Notes under the pieces: model-generated
What the model was told of the DNA's origin: nothing
The model's input: only the letters and a program-made list of their open reading frames with translations
Databases searched by the model: none
Part shown: positions 1-11,634 of the stretch, in pieces
Position numbering within the stretch: the stretch's first letter is position 1
How the letters are laid out: each line of letters starts with the position of its first letter
Made by a program: the position numbers and the translations under genes
Assembly: GCA_020809705.1 (NCBI GenBank)
Contig: CP085826.1
Location: forward strand, 1,798,001-1,862,000
DNA length: 64,000 bases
Origin: Calonectria ilicicola
Taxonomy: Eukaryota; Ascomycota; Sordariomycetes; Hypocreales; Nectriaceae
Direction: 5' to 3'

Positions 1-20
1 TGATGTTAAATACAGGGCCT

Positions 21-63
21 TATGTGTGCGCCTAGCCAAATGTATGTGTGCGCGCAGCAAGAC
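21..63 (+). repeat. Dispersed repeat family R2, copy 1 (partial)
   Basis: This stretch carries two GTGTGCGC-type blocks separated by CCTAGCCAAATG and ends in GCAAGACT. The same order of blocks recurs at 50081-50125, and in inverted, shortened form at 57325-57348. This copy lacks the upstream 60 bp shared by the other two, or that part diverged. It lies 3' of the transporter gene. The family is not recognised; it could be the edge of an LTR or a short non-autonomous element. Confidence 0.55.
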
Positions 64-168
64 TGATTAATATTTATTCGACCTCCCGATGTTTATTTTC
101 CTTCGCTAAGTACTTTAACAGTAAAAAGGATTATAACTGTTGACTAACGGTATGGTATGCGTTAACTA

Positions 169-2285
169 CTACACAATCCGTCCTCCGAACGATCCGGTCG
201 ATACTGTCGAAGGTGGTTCGATAATTGTTTGCCCAGTTTCGTGATTGAGACCATTCATGGCGATTGATGTTGGTTGATGAGAATTCTGATGGTTGTCCGA
301 TGGCTCGTCGCGGGCCAACTCCCCTGCTCGAAATTCTGGTGCTATTTCTTCCAAATGTTTGTTTTGAAGGCGTGAAAACCTTTTGTCTGAATCGGTCCGC
401 CGATCTTTCTGTACTAGTGGTAGAGTTGTGTCAAAGTAAGTAATGGCTGCAATGGCTAGCATAATGAAACCGAACACGAGGATTACTATCCCCAAGCTTT
501 TGTGTTTTAGGTCGTTTTTTTGTTTTGAATTGTCGGTTGCATTTTGAATGGCCAGCCCTACAATGGGTCGGATAATCATAGCCCCAGCTTTGCCTGATGC
601 GGCAGCCAGACCATAGAACGTACCACGGAACACGCTGGGCCAGATCTCGGCAGCCATAATGAAAATGATGGTGTTAGGTCCCAGATTGAAAGCAAACTGG
701 GCTAGGGAATAAAAAACAACGCTTGCCATATGGCTTGGGGTGGCATATTCGGTCATGAAAACGGCCCCAGTGATAATAAAAATGCCGAACAAGGCTACTG
801 ATGTCCAAACTATCAGAGATTTGCGAGAACAGTAGTTGATAAGTGGAATTGCCAAGGCGCCCCCAGCAATAGAAGAGATAGATGATACCCAAAGAGTTCT
901 CTTTTGGTTGGTTTCCAAAATGTCAAAGATGGACTGTGTGAGGTTGGACTGGTCAACTTGCCAGGACTCAACCTTGGTGCCATTGCTAGACGCGGGCGGT
1001 TCGGACAACCACAACAGATTTAACGCGCTGGGAGAATCAAGGCCCATTCCATAGAACCCAAGGTCAAGAAGAAACCATAGAGCACATATCACACCCAGCT
1101 GTTTCCATTTCTTCTTGTCGATCAAGTACCTCTTGATGGCGAGTGACCATGGTGGGGATGGGGGGTGGTGAAAATTGTATTGCCCCTCATCCAAAGGACG
1201 CGCGTCTCCTAGTTCATCGTTTTCCGCAGCGCTAGTAGGAGTTGGAACTCGGGGAGTTACGGCATCCCTGAGAATTGTGGGAATTTTGGCATGATATCTC
1301 GGCGATTCGGGGATCGTTAGTCTCAACAGGATGGCGGTAACGGTGAAAACGCCACCAAAGCCAGCAACAAATCGCCAAGTACGATCTATCGTAAGATCCA
1401 TTTCAAATTTGTCGTTTTTATCCTCGGGCTGATTGCATAAAAGAAATGCGTAGCTGAATAAAGATGCGAAGAGTCTTCCAATTGATTGCATGAGGAAAAC
1501 AATAGCCATAACCGTTCCCCTGGATTTCGTGGAGACATATTCAGCAGCTATCAAACCTGACATTGGGTATTCTAATTATTTATTGTTAGTAACAAGCTAT
1601 GGAAGACAGGAAAATGTGGGTTTAGGGCGCTTTTAGTTACTAACTTACCTGCACCGATTCCTACGCCTAAAAGGCTTCTCCATGTCACGACTGAAGTAAA
1701 AACATTCATGGTACTCCGATAAGTGTAATTTTCCGGGTTAACAGTCACATTAGCTCCAATTTGGCTTGAATCAGGCGATGCGGTTGGCGCCATAAAGCCT
1801 TCTGAGGAGAAGACAATGCCGACAGTGGCAAATGTGATGATGATGAGTTCCAGGCCATATAATGATTTGCGACCAAAACGATCAGCCAAATATCCAAACA
1901 ACAGCATGCCAAAAATGATACCAGCCAAGGTTACTAGATCTATGATCTCGCCGGCATTTGGTTTCCTTTCGGCCCTTGATGGATAAATATAGGCAAGCGC
2001 CGGCCAGATGATACTGGTCGCGAAGAGCGAATATGACGAGGCTAGGAAGCCGAGACTTGCAATCATGCAGATGCGCCAGTCAAACTCATTGCCATCGAGT
2101 TGAAGGTATACTGCATTCCAGTATCCAGTTGACTGAATCCTTCGTGAGTTATGCGTGGCTAAATTGGGTCCATTGAGGGATTGGGTCATTTTGCTCACGG
2201 TGACTTGGGTGGTCTGACGCCTGACATCCACGTCTCCCCACCACCAATACCATTGCCAGCCGTATTGCGGTGGTGTCAGTCTCAT
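169..2285 (-). CDS. Pho84-family MFS transporter (phosphate or glycerophosphodiester:H+ symporter)
   Basis: Two exons: 2285-1649 and 1571-169, with intron 1648-1572 (GTAAGT donor, TTAG acceptor). Splicing creates the family hallmark GIGAEYPMSG in the fourth membrane segment, so the join is firm; the product is 679 aa. The first half holds a DRFGRKS-type loop-2/3 motif and the second half a further six hydrophobic segments, as in plasma-membrane proton symporters of the PHS family (Pho84 and Git1 relatives). The region around residues 240-310 is a hydrophilic central loop, and the C-tail is Ser/Thr/Asn-rich and cytosolic. The first Met (2285) adds an odd Trp-rich leader; the Met at 2189 is an equally good start. 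Substrate (Pi versus glycerophosphoinositol or glycerophosphocholine) cannot be told from sequence. Confidence 0.88.
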
Positions 2286-2851
2286 TTGAATTGTACAGTG
2301 GAATGAGTAGCTATGAGATAGGAATATAGGGCGATGAAAGATCTACGTGTGCAATCCCGTGTTTGCGTGCGTTAAGTGAAAAACGCGACCTTGAGATCGC
2401 AAAAAGGAGTCGACAACGCGATTCCTTTCAGCTCCCAGTCCTTAGAGCTGAGCTCAGTGTCTGCAACTCAGCCTCGGGGTTTAATCCAGCCGCCTCTTTG
2501 GGCAAGGGCTTTCTGCCTATTTTGCTATTTTTGGTCCCTTGCAGCTGCTCGCGAACCAGCCCGACGAGCCACTCTGAGCCTCTTAGCGGCCCACGTGGGC
2601 TTGACAATCTCACCATGTCGCGTCTCAGACATTATCGACTTACCATGCCATTCTTCCAGGCACGGCGACACAGCGTCACAATTTCAACATGCACATAAAC
2701 TTCCACTGGGGTTGGATCATTGGCGATCTGAGATGCCCAGGGTCCCTGGGTTTAAAGTAAAACCTTCCAACGCCGTTGATCTGCTGTGCACGTCTCCCTA
2801 GTTGGTGGATGGGTTCGTGCTATTGACTCGTCACTAGCTAGCCACCTCCAC
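2286..2851. other. Intergenic, divergent promoters
   Basis: This 566 bp gap separates the transporter (-) and the phosphorylase-domain gene (+). Short open frames at 2363-2801 on both strands overlap each other, have no recognisable domain and do not splice onto neighbours. I see no RNA gene. It presumably contains both promoters. Confidence 0.5.
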
Positions 2852-5729
2852 ATGTCTTCCGCAATCCTGGGCACCTTAGGTGCCGTTGTTGACCTCTACG
2901 ACAAGGCCGATTCCGTCATCAGTCGCTTCCGAAGTTACAATCCTAAAATCGCCCCGCACGAGCTGTGCCGACTCTATTTCCTCCTCTTATACCTCCGGGA
3001 GCGCGATGCCCACGTCTGTGCACCCGCAGACAAGCTCAGACACCTAAAAGACCTGTTGCAGGAGTGCGAGTCCCTGATTGAGGAGCACGACCCAGAGCAG
3101 ACCGACCGCTATGGCTTTGTGCCGTATACATGGCCTAAAACGGCCGAGATTAGGCTTGAAGCGCTCATCAACGCCATCGATGAGGAGTTGCTGCGCTTGA
3201 AGTTTTACATACCAGACCAAGAAGATCAAGAAAGCGCTGGAGTCTGGTTCGTTGTCATCACCTGCGACAGGATTCTGGCCCATGTTCGCTAACAGAAGGG
3301 CTTGCACATAGGCAGAAACCCTCAGCCCTTGCGTCGACGGGAGCCACCAAAGCAAGAGAGGAACGGAGGGAATCGCTCAACTTTTTAGAACTTCCCGTTA
3401 CCATCACGCTGTAAGGTGTAGCTTTACTGGTCCTTTCTTGGGCCAAGATGTTCGAGGCTTACATGTGTGTAGACGACGTCATCCCGATGACGACCGCGGC
3501 CAGCATTTTCTGCTGAAAAGGGTTAATATTGTAGAGCGAGATTCTAAATCACGCACTCTCCAATACCAAAATGAAGACGGAACAGTAATTGTAAGCCACA
3601 GAGGTATGGTCTATCCCAGATGCCCAGAGTTGTACAATGCCACTAATACGACGCCAGTCACTCGAGGCCAGCTCCCATTCGTCGAAGACAAACTCGATGC
3701 AACCAAGGTGAACTTTTATGAGCCTCAAAAACTGGTCGTGCAAACCGATCATTATGAAGCATACAAGAACATTTACCCACAATACGACTTTACCAAGTCG
3801 AGTGATCTCGACATCTTCATACAGAAACTCCGTGAACGCGATCTAATGGGAAAGTTCCTTCCGGATAGAATCTATCCAAACAAGGACGAACGCAACCCGC
3901 TCGCAAGATGCAAAGTTGTCAGGTTATGGACACGTGATCTATTACCTTCATCCCAGGCCCTTGGATTACAGTCCCAACCCGAAGTTACTTTGACATTCGA
4001 GAATACTATGCTTAACAAAAAGATAGAGCTGAACTTGAAAAGTTTCAGCTATCCAGCTCAGCTGACGAAAAAAGACTGCGCTGTGGAAATTTTGACAGGC
4101 GACGCAGCCGGACGCAGGAACCAGCTGGAAAAAATAACCTTTCTGTTTCAGAAAAAGGATCGAGACTGTATGCTTACTTCATTTGTGCGTCAGCGAGTAA
4201 AATAACCATGGCTAATTTTACAAGGCGCCAAAAGATTCCATGAGGGAATCAATGCTGACCACCCTCTCGCCCCACGCGCCCCTCAAATTATCGAACACAA
4301 GTTTGAACTTTGGTCAACTTTTTCAGATTCTATAGTCTCACGCCCCGAGAGCACCAAAACGCCCAGCTTGATTAGTGAAACGGAGCCGTCTACAGCAGCG
4401 CCATCGTTTGTATCGAAAGGCCCAATAACACCGGTGTTTGGTCCACGTAAGAGCTTTGGATCGATATACGAGAAGGTATGGCAATCATTGCCCTGTTTTG
4501 ATCTGAAGATCTCGATCCCTCTTCCGCTTGCTAACATGCCCGCCTATAGCCAACCACTAGAGCTCCTGAACAACTCAACCTGAGCCCAAGAACAATGCCG
4601 AAGCAACGAATGGACACGCCTACATATCTGTACGAAAGCACCCGTGGACAAGAGAACCCAATTTGGATGCTAATGCTTTCGAACCCCTAGGTCTCTAGAT
4701 AGGACGTCACCGACTGTACCACCGAGTAGCGGGCTGGATTTTGAGATTGCTGTGATATGTGCTCTAACAATAGAAGCTGAAGCAGTTATGGCCGCTTTTG
4801 ACCATCGCTGGGAGGGTGAATACTGCTCCTACAACAGCGACCGGACCACATATAACTATGGCTCCATTGGCAGACATAACGTTGTCCTTGTGTACATGGC
4901 TGGTCTAGGCAAGATCCATGCTGCCAATGCGGCATCTGATTGCCGTCACAGCTTCCCTGGAATCAAATTGTGCCTCGTGGTTGGTGTCTGCGGGGGTGTG
5001 CCTGAGAGTCCTCAAGGTGACAAAATTTGGCTTGGGGATGTTGCTATTAGCGAAGGCGTTGTGCAATATGATTACGGTCGACAGTACGAAGGCAAATTTG
5101 TCCTGAGGAGCGCTCGGAGTGAAAAGTCAGCGAGCAATCAACTAACACCGCTGCTAAATAAATTAAAGGGTCGACATGACAGAAAATGTCTACAGGGTGC
5201 GGCATTGCGTCACCTACAGGTAATGAATATGGATGAGGAATATGCAGCCATCGCGAAATATCCAGAGCAGGCAGAGGACGTGTTATTTTATTCGGCATAT
5301 CAACATAGGCATCGTACTGTTGACAGATGTCCCCACTGTGAACCAGGAACGGAGATGGCAGGTCAAATGTGCGAGGTTGCTTTGAGGGCCTCATGCATTG
5401 ATCTCAAGTGCGATAGCACCCAAGTGCGACGACGAAGATCTAATGACCAAGGCCCAGCGTTGCCCGCTGTACACTTTGGCAATTACGGGTCAGGCGATGC
5501 GGTTATGAAGTCTGGCAAGGACCGCGATGAAATTGCCCGAGAAATAGGTATCATCGCTTTCGAGATGGAGGGCGCTGCTGCGTGGGAATCTTTCCAAAGT
5601 TGCCTGGTGATCAAGGGCATCTGCGACTACGCTGACAGCCATAAAAACAAAGTATATCAGAACTACGCAGCCGCCACTGCTGCGGCTTACGCCAAAGCCT
5701 TTTTGGAGCAATGGCATTATACATATTAA
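2852..5729 (+). CDS. NLR-associated-type protein with C-terminal nucleoside phosphorylase domain
   Basis: Five exons: 2852-3241, 3312-4167, 4225-4475, 4550-4629 and 4691-5729, giving 871 aa. Introns 2-4 have good GTATG/GTACG donors, GCTAAY branch sites and AG acceptors; intron 1 has a weak GTCTGG donor but a perfect branch/acceptor. All phases agree. Residues 1-130 are an alpha-helical N-terminal domain. The middle (about 200-440) has beta-rich segments ending in a PH-like helix and is otherwise unrecognised. Residues from about 542 to the end are a complete PNP_UDP-type phosphorylase domain: FEIAVICALTIEAEAV start, GVCGGVP loop, GDVAISEGVVQYDYG, SGDAVMKSG, IIAFEMEGAA and GICDYADSHKN. In fungal NLR-like proteins this domain is normally N-terminal, followed by NACHT and repeats; here it is C-terminal with no NTPase. 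The likely role is a non-self recognition or cell-death effector, by family analogy only. Confidence 0.78.
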
Positions 5730-5903
5730 ATATCGGAACACTTTGTCTACTCAGCGTATTATCTAATGTAAAGGCCTTGCAATGGGGGCTGTAGGACTAG
5801 GATGGATAAAACTTGGTGATCGCGACTGTAAGAAAGGTGACGGTGAAATACAGTATAATTCCAAACATAAATAATGCAAGATGATTCCATCCTGTGATAG
5901 CTG

Positions 5904-8131
5904 TCATCCAGTGGATGCAACACCTTCCTCTACTATCCGTGCTTTCTGCAAAATCTCTGCATCTAAGCGACTCCCACCTAGTAACGTAACACCGAACGGC
6001 AATTTTCTTGCGTCATCTGTTTTCCCAGACAATTCAGATGCAAGATAAGTAGTAATGGGAACAGCCACTGCGCAAAGATCGAGCACATTTCCAGCATGTG
6101 TAAATTCACCCAACATGCTGTTCTTTCGGATGGGATCAGCCAAGATCTCTTCGATTGTCCAATGAGTCGTTGTTGTTGGGACCAGGACGAAATCGACTTT
6201 GGTAAAAACCTTTTCAGCCTCGCGGGTATGTCGAACCTTCGCCTGTAGGTCACGATATGCCTGGATAGCTGAGCTATTCCTTTGGACGACTTGGTCGAAT
6301 AATTCGACAATAACAGGATGCAAATGGTCTCGATTTCGAGAAAGCCAATCATCGGGCAGATTTGCAAACCTTTCGGATACAAAGCTCCCCTCGTAAAGAA
6401 GTTTTCCGGCCTTTTCGAAAGGTGACCAATCGATGGGTGTCAAAACCCCGCCTATTAATTGCAGTTTTGTGACAGTTTCGTTGAATAACCGCCTATACGG
6501 CACTGAACAGGCGGAAAGAGCCTCTGCTGGTGGGATTCCAAACTTGAATGACTTGGCCCAAGGACCAATGGAGTTAATATGCCTCTCAAAAGCAATAACC
6601 GGTTTCGCATAGGGGTCGTTCTCGTCATAACCTTCAAGTGCACGGGTCACTGTCGCGGCATCCCGAACCGTCTTGGAAATGATGGCGATGCAGTCCAAGG
6701 ACATGCACGCCGGTGTTAGCCCAACGGCCGATAAGGTTCCTCTTGTCGGCTTATAGCCCACAACACCATTGAAACATGATGGCACGCGACCGCTACCTGC
6801 GGTATCAGTGGCAATGGAAAATGAACATAAGCCAGCACCAACACTGACGCAGTTTCCACTTGAAGAGCCCCCAGAGATATAATCTGGGTGAAACACTGAG
6901 TGAGTGATTCCATACGGGCTCCTGCATCCTGACAAGCCAGTGGCAAGCTGATCAAGGTTAGTTTTCCCGACAAAAATGCCACCATTCTCAAGAGCCTTGT
7001 CGTGTACAACTGCAGATTTGCTAGGAATATGTGCCAGCGGTGGACAAGCCGTGGTCGTTGGCAATCCAGCCACATCAAGACTGTCCTTGATGCTGAATGG
7101 GACGCCAAATAATGGAGGGCGTTTATTTCTGTCAGGATATTGTTGCACAAGCTCTCGGGCAGCTTGCAGTGCTGTGTCCTTGGGAATAAGCTCTATCCAA
7201 ACGGCCGGGTCTACCTCCTTGTAGGCTTCAATCTTGCGATACAAGGCTTCGATAACTGTCATTGGTGACACCCCAGCGCTATATGAGCGCTGCAGAGATT
7301 CGATCTGCAAGTCCCCGTCCCAATCTGGCGGTGTTCCTGGTGGAGTGTTTGTCGAGGCTTGAAAAGAACGCGATTTTGATTCGACTTCAAGTGCTTCAAG
7401 CAGTGGATCCAGCTTAGCCACGAATCCAAAAAGCCCTTGTGAGGAGTATAGTACCTCAAGAGATGAGGTTTTGAACGCTGCATGATATCCAGCAGTAGCT
7501 TCTTCAATGCCACCTAGCCTGTTGTGAGATGCTGGTTTATCTTCTGGTTTTGGGGCCGGGACTTACAGCACTCAAACCCGCGATCATTCGCCTCCCTGAT
7601 GGTCGTTGCAAAGCAACATTCCGTCGTAACACCTGAGACGATCAGGTGTGTTATTTCATAACTCTTGAGCTGATGCATCAATGTAGTGTTCCAGAAAGCG
7701 CCTTTTCCTGGTTTGTCAATGACAACTTCGCCTGGAAACGGTTGAAGCTCATCGATGATGTCGTGACCATATTCTCCCCGTACTAATATCCTACCCATTT
7801 CGCTCTTGTCGCCAATAACTAGGCTGTGATGTACATTACTTGGAGCGGCCGATTGTCTAACCAGCTTTGAGGATGGACAATCTGAAAGATCTGGTTCATG
7901 ACCCTCCCTTGTGTGAAATACCTTTAGTCCCACGTTGCGGCAGGCTTGTAGTAATTTTTTGGTCGGAGCAATTGCTTCTTGGACCGCGTCTAAGTTGACA
8001 CCTTGAGTATCTCCAAACCCTCCGGCCAGGAGAAAATCCCTTTGCATGTCAATGACCAAAAGGGCTGTGTGGGCCGGCTTGAATGCAAATGCATACGGCT
8101 GCGCAGGTATCGAGAGCAGTCTGGACGACAT
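5904..8131 (-). CDS. Fused isochorismatase-type cysteine hydrolase and allophanate-hydrolase-type amidase
   Basis: Two exons, 8131-7567 and 7513-5904, with a 53 bp intron (GTAAGT donor, CTAG acceptor) rejoining GFECC to GIEEATAGYHAAF; 724 aa. Residues 1-225 are a cysteine hydrolase with the Asp-Lys-Cys triad visible: LLVIDMQRDFL, IDKPGKGAFWNT and GVTTECCFATTIREAND. The PGKGAF stretch is like biuret amidohydrolase (BiuH). The rest is an amidase-signature domain closest to the AtzF/Dur1,2 allophanate hydrolase core: FGVPFSIKDSLDVAGLPTTT (catalytic Lys), SGGSSSGN and DTAGSGRVP (two Ser). The extra C-terminal domain of AtzF is absent. Together the two halves could convert biuret to allophanate and then hydrolyse it; this substrate assignment is inference. 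The start has no upstream alternative. It is divergent from an NCS1 permease across a 0.7 kb shared promoter. Confidence 0.85.
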
Positions 8132-8830
8132 TGGGGCTTCAGCTTTGTTTGCACAGCGATTAAAAAACAGAAAAGATATTCTTCCAACGAACTAGAGATG
8201 AAGTGAGAGGGTCCTCGCCAAGCATTTACTAGGCTAATCAGAATTGCTCCTATGATCTATATACTTTTCTCTACTAGAAGTCATGGATAAGCCCAAACAG
8301 AACTGTGAGCCGAAATGGAACAGATTGGATCGTTCAGGCCATGCATCATCTGACTAGATCCTTATCGCTGATACTGAATCTCCGCCTTACGGCTCCCCGG
8401 CGGCCCCCCGAAGGCCTCTGGTTCTTATCTCTGTCGGCAGTTGGTGGCGTTCTTATGCTAGCCTTTGTTGGGCGTAGTCCTCTCTGGCTTGCTGACAAGA
8501 TCCCATCATCTCCAGACAAGATACCCCACACACCCCAGATATCAGAGTGGGGAGTGCTTCACATGCATAATTGGCGCTGTTGAAACAGAACGGGTTGAAG
8601 TTTATTAGTTCTGCAATCAGATTAAGGCTTGCGAACGGCTACGGTATTCCGACGGCTCGCCGCCTGAATATCATGATAGGACGCATGACTATTTCGATAT
8701 TGATTTTTGATGCACATGGCAGACAAACGGGCACTTCAGTTGTCATATTTAGACCTGGGCACCCGCAAGCTTAAGGATCGACAATAGCAACCCCAATACT
8801 CGTCATTTTTGAACCATCACTCCAAGCGAA
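8132..8830. promoter_or_regulatory. Shared divergent promoter with GATA-factor sites
   Basis: This 699 bp region lies between the fused hydrolase (-) and the NCS1 permease (+). Two close HGATAR matches on the minus strand, CGATAA at 8362-8367 and AGATAAG at 8424-8430, fit binding sites for AreA/Nit2-type nitrogen regulators. Short open frames inside (8305-8583, 8571-8774) have no homology signature and are not called. Binding is inferred from motif only. Confidence 0.45.
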
Positions 8831-10785
8831 ATGCCATCTTTCTCCGCTCAGAAGATAAAGTCGAGGATCAAACCTCACCTTTCATGGAAGGTGCCAGCCA
8901 GACGTGGAATTTATGAGGATGCAAAATGGTCCAACAACGGTAGCTCAGACAGTCCACTTCAGAAAAGAATCTAAAAAGCTCATTCAATTCAGATCTGGAT
9001 CCAATCCCACCCGAGGATCGCACTTGGGGTGGCCTTGATTATTGGGCATACTGGACATCTGATATGATGGTTAGAGACTCCCTTTGCATTGATTATGCTT
9101 CCTTCGCTGACAATAATTACCAGGCACCACCATTGGCGTCTACCGTCTCGAGTGTGATGGCTCTTGGCTTTACTGCTAGAGAAACAATCCCAATTGTTTT
9201 CTTTGGATTCACGATTTGCAGTGTGGTCATCACTCTTACTGGAAAAATGGGTGCGACGTACGCTGTGCCCTATCCAGTCATCGTGCGTTCCATATTCGGA
9301 ATGTACGGATCGTATCCAGTTATCTTAATCCGAGGTGAGGCTAAAAAAGGAGAATTTGAGATGAATTGCTAAAATTCTGCTAGCATTCGTCGCTCTGATG
9401 TGGACTGCTATTCTTACTGTCCAGGCTGGCGATTTTCTCCAAAGGTGCATTGAAGCTATCTGGCCGAGTTTCATCAACTTCCCTAACAAGCTCCCCGAAG
9501 ATGCTGGAATTACTTGTAAGAAAGCCTGATCCCGTCTGCGTCACTATATCTATGAAGTAGCTATTTTGATCATAACCATAGACTAATGAGAAATATTAGC
9601 TGCTGGCCTTCTCTGCTTCTTTCTTTACTGGTTCATCCAAACTGGACTCGCGCTCATGCCCATCAAGAAACTTCGTATTCTATTCCTTGTCAAGGGCGTC
9701 ATAGTTCCTCCCACCTTCCTTGCTCTCTTCCTCTGGGCAGTAATTGTGACGAAAGGGGGTGGACCGCTGGTCACAGGGAAGGCCAAAATGACATCTAGTT
9801 ATATGAACACGGCTTATTCTGCATTAACTGGTCTCAATGTCATCATGGGGCTTTTCTCATCTATGGCTGTCAATATGCCAGGTACTTTGAGCTGTCATTC
9901 GATCCGAAAGTTTGTACACACTGACTAACGGTTACAGATTTCGGTCGATTTTCTAAGAATAGGTTGAGCGGATATCATCAATACTTCGCTCTGCCAGTGA
10001 TCGGAACGCTAGCTTCTCTTACACCAATTTTCGTCACTTCTGCCAATCAGTACCTCTGGGGAGAATTCCAGTGGTATATGCCGGCCGTCATTTCAAATTT
10101 TGATTCACGTGCCGCCAAATTCTTCACTGGATTCAGCTTCATTCTCGCTACTATTGGAAATCAGGTCGCTGCTGGTACTTATCCATTCTCCAACGACATC
10201 ACTGGAATTGCGCCTAAATACATCAATATTTTCCGAGCGACCCTCTTTATTTCCATTTTTTGCGTCATATCTACTCCATGGAATATTATCAAGAATGCCT
10301 CTGGACTTTTGGCTTTCCTGAGTGGCTATTCGTGCCTCATGGGGCCATTGGCTGGCGTCATGGTCTGCGATTACTATATCATCAAAAAGCGCAAGCTCAA
10401 TGTTCATGAGCTCTATCGCAGCTACGGTATCTACTGGTATGATCACGGTATCAACTGGCGCGCATATGCGGCCTTTATCACGGGCTTTGCTCCGTTGTTA
10501 CCCGGGTTTGCCAAGAGTATTAAAAATAGTTTGGACATCGGTGGTGCCTGGAAAATTTACACATTTGCCTGGCTCATGGGATTTAGCCTGTCCGTTTTGG
10601 TTTACTATGTCATCTGCACCTATGTGTCACCTCCAACAAATGCAATGGTGGAGGAGGCAGTCTATCCTCGGCAGAAAGGAGATATTGAGTCTGTTGGTGC
10701 AATGAACGCCGAGGAGGACTCTCATTCCAAGGGTTCGTTTTTAGCGAAGGAGAAGGAGATTGCCCCCACACCACTAGAGCGCTAA
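8831..10785 (+). CDS. NCS1-family nucleobase/ureide permease (uracil/allantoin permease type)
   Basis: Six exons: 8831-8939, 8993-9069, 9124-9334, 9384-9515, 9600-9881 and 9938-10785. The five introns are 49-84 bp, all in phase, giving 552 aa. The N-terminus contains the family segment DPIPPEDRTWG, followed by DYWAYWTSDMMAPPLAST, and the body has about twelve hydrophobic segments with charged short loops (GRFSKNRLSGYHQYF, GYSCLMGPLAGVM). This is the Fur/Dal4/Fui-type plasma-membrane H+ symporter family. Because it shares a promoter with the biuret/allophanate-type fused hydrolase, the cargo may be a ureide such as allantoin, biuret or a pyrimidine breakdown product; that is inference. The C-tail is hydrophilic and Glu/Lys-rich. 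The start ATG at 8831 is required to give the conserved N-terminus. Confidence 0.92.
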
Positions 10786-11169
10786 TACATGTTATTCTGT
10801 GGTGGCTGAATGGCTGATCACGTAGTGAGGGGAGTGTTTCTAGATTGCCACTAATTACACCCTATGTTACTTGTTTCCGTCGCAGTTATACCCCATCATC
10901 CAATCCCTCGCTTGCGTTTGAGCAGACATGAACATATGCCAATAATAACACAAGTTAACTGCGATGAAGAAGTTGAAGTTTTTGGAGGAGGAGCGTGATG
11001 TAATTCCTTATCTATGAGCTGTTCTAAGTAACCCGCTGTGTCTTTGACAAATTCGTGTGGCGCTTGGTGTTATTGGTCCACGTTATCAGCTTATCTATCG
11101 CCAGTAGTCGGAGTCTGCAACCATGGATTCGACATGCGGCTGTCCTTTCAGCTAGACTGCAGTACAGTA
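10786..11169. other. Intergenic 3' of permease gene
   Basis: This holds the permease 3' end and leads into the MITE copy at 11170. Small open frames at 11038-11237 overlap the repeat edge and are not credible genes. Nothing else is seen. Confidence 0.4.
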
Positions 11170-11380
11170 CAATCGCTGAAAGATTGTACTCCCTCTACCT
11201 TTTACCGCCGTCTTCTAGCCAAATTATAAATAAATAAATAATATATCAATAAATTAAATAAGTAATTAGTTATTTATTTTCTTCCCTTTACTATTAGATT
11301 GATATCTTGGGTGGTTGAGTTCCATGCTGCTAAAGGCGAGGAAGCCATAGCGGCACAATCTTTCAAGGGGTGTAATTGTA
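11170..11380 (+). mobile_element. MITE-like element R1, copy A
   Basis: Inverted ends GAAAGATTGT (11178-11187) and ACAATCTTTC (11355-11364) enclose about 170 bp whose centre is almost pure A/T with TAAATAAATAAATA runs. The right half shares GATATYTTGRGYRGTTRAGTTC-type sequence with copy B at 44081-44322, in the same internal order. There is no coding capacity. Outside the left end GTACAATC (11166-11173) and GATTGTAC (11182-11189) form a perfect 8 bp inverted repeat. It is therefore probably a non-autonomous DNA transposon; the superfamily is unknown. Confidence 0.6.
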
Positions 11381-11634
11381 GTAATCTCGATTATCTGTAG
11401 TCAACATAAAGCCTGACCCTACAATTTTACCGTTGTTAATCCACCAAACTCTTCGGCCTAGAATTTGCCACGCAAAAGTCCAAGACATCCCACAGCTTAT
11501 TCTTGCGAGCAGCTCCACCCACGCATCAAAGGTACACACAACGTTGCACCGCCCACGCTTCATGTTTACTAATGGTTCGCTAAGAAGACTGCTTAATAAG
11601 GCTAGCTATAACTGATACCTGTCGCATATGCACA

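Noticed and set aside
2363..2801. Three overlapping open frames between the transporter and the phosphorylase-domain gene
   Set aside because: They overlap each other on both strands, show no family motif and no splice link to neighbours.
3242..3311. Possible frameshift in the phosphorylase-domain gene
   Set aside because: A 70 bp intron with perfect branch and acceptor and a phase-0 join explains the frame change, although the donor GTCTGG is weak.
4197..4224. Short intron GTAAAA...CAAG
   Set aside because: At 28 bp it is too short for the spliceosome; donor GTATGC at 4168 gives a 57 bp intron in frame.
8305..8774. Small ORFs in the hydrolase/permease promoter
   Set aside because: No domain, opposite-strand overlap, and located in a clear divergent promoter.
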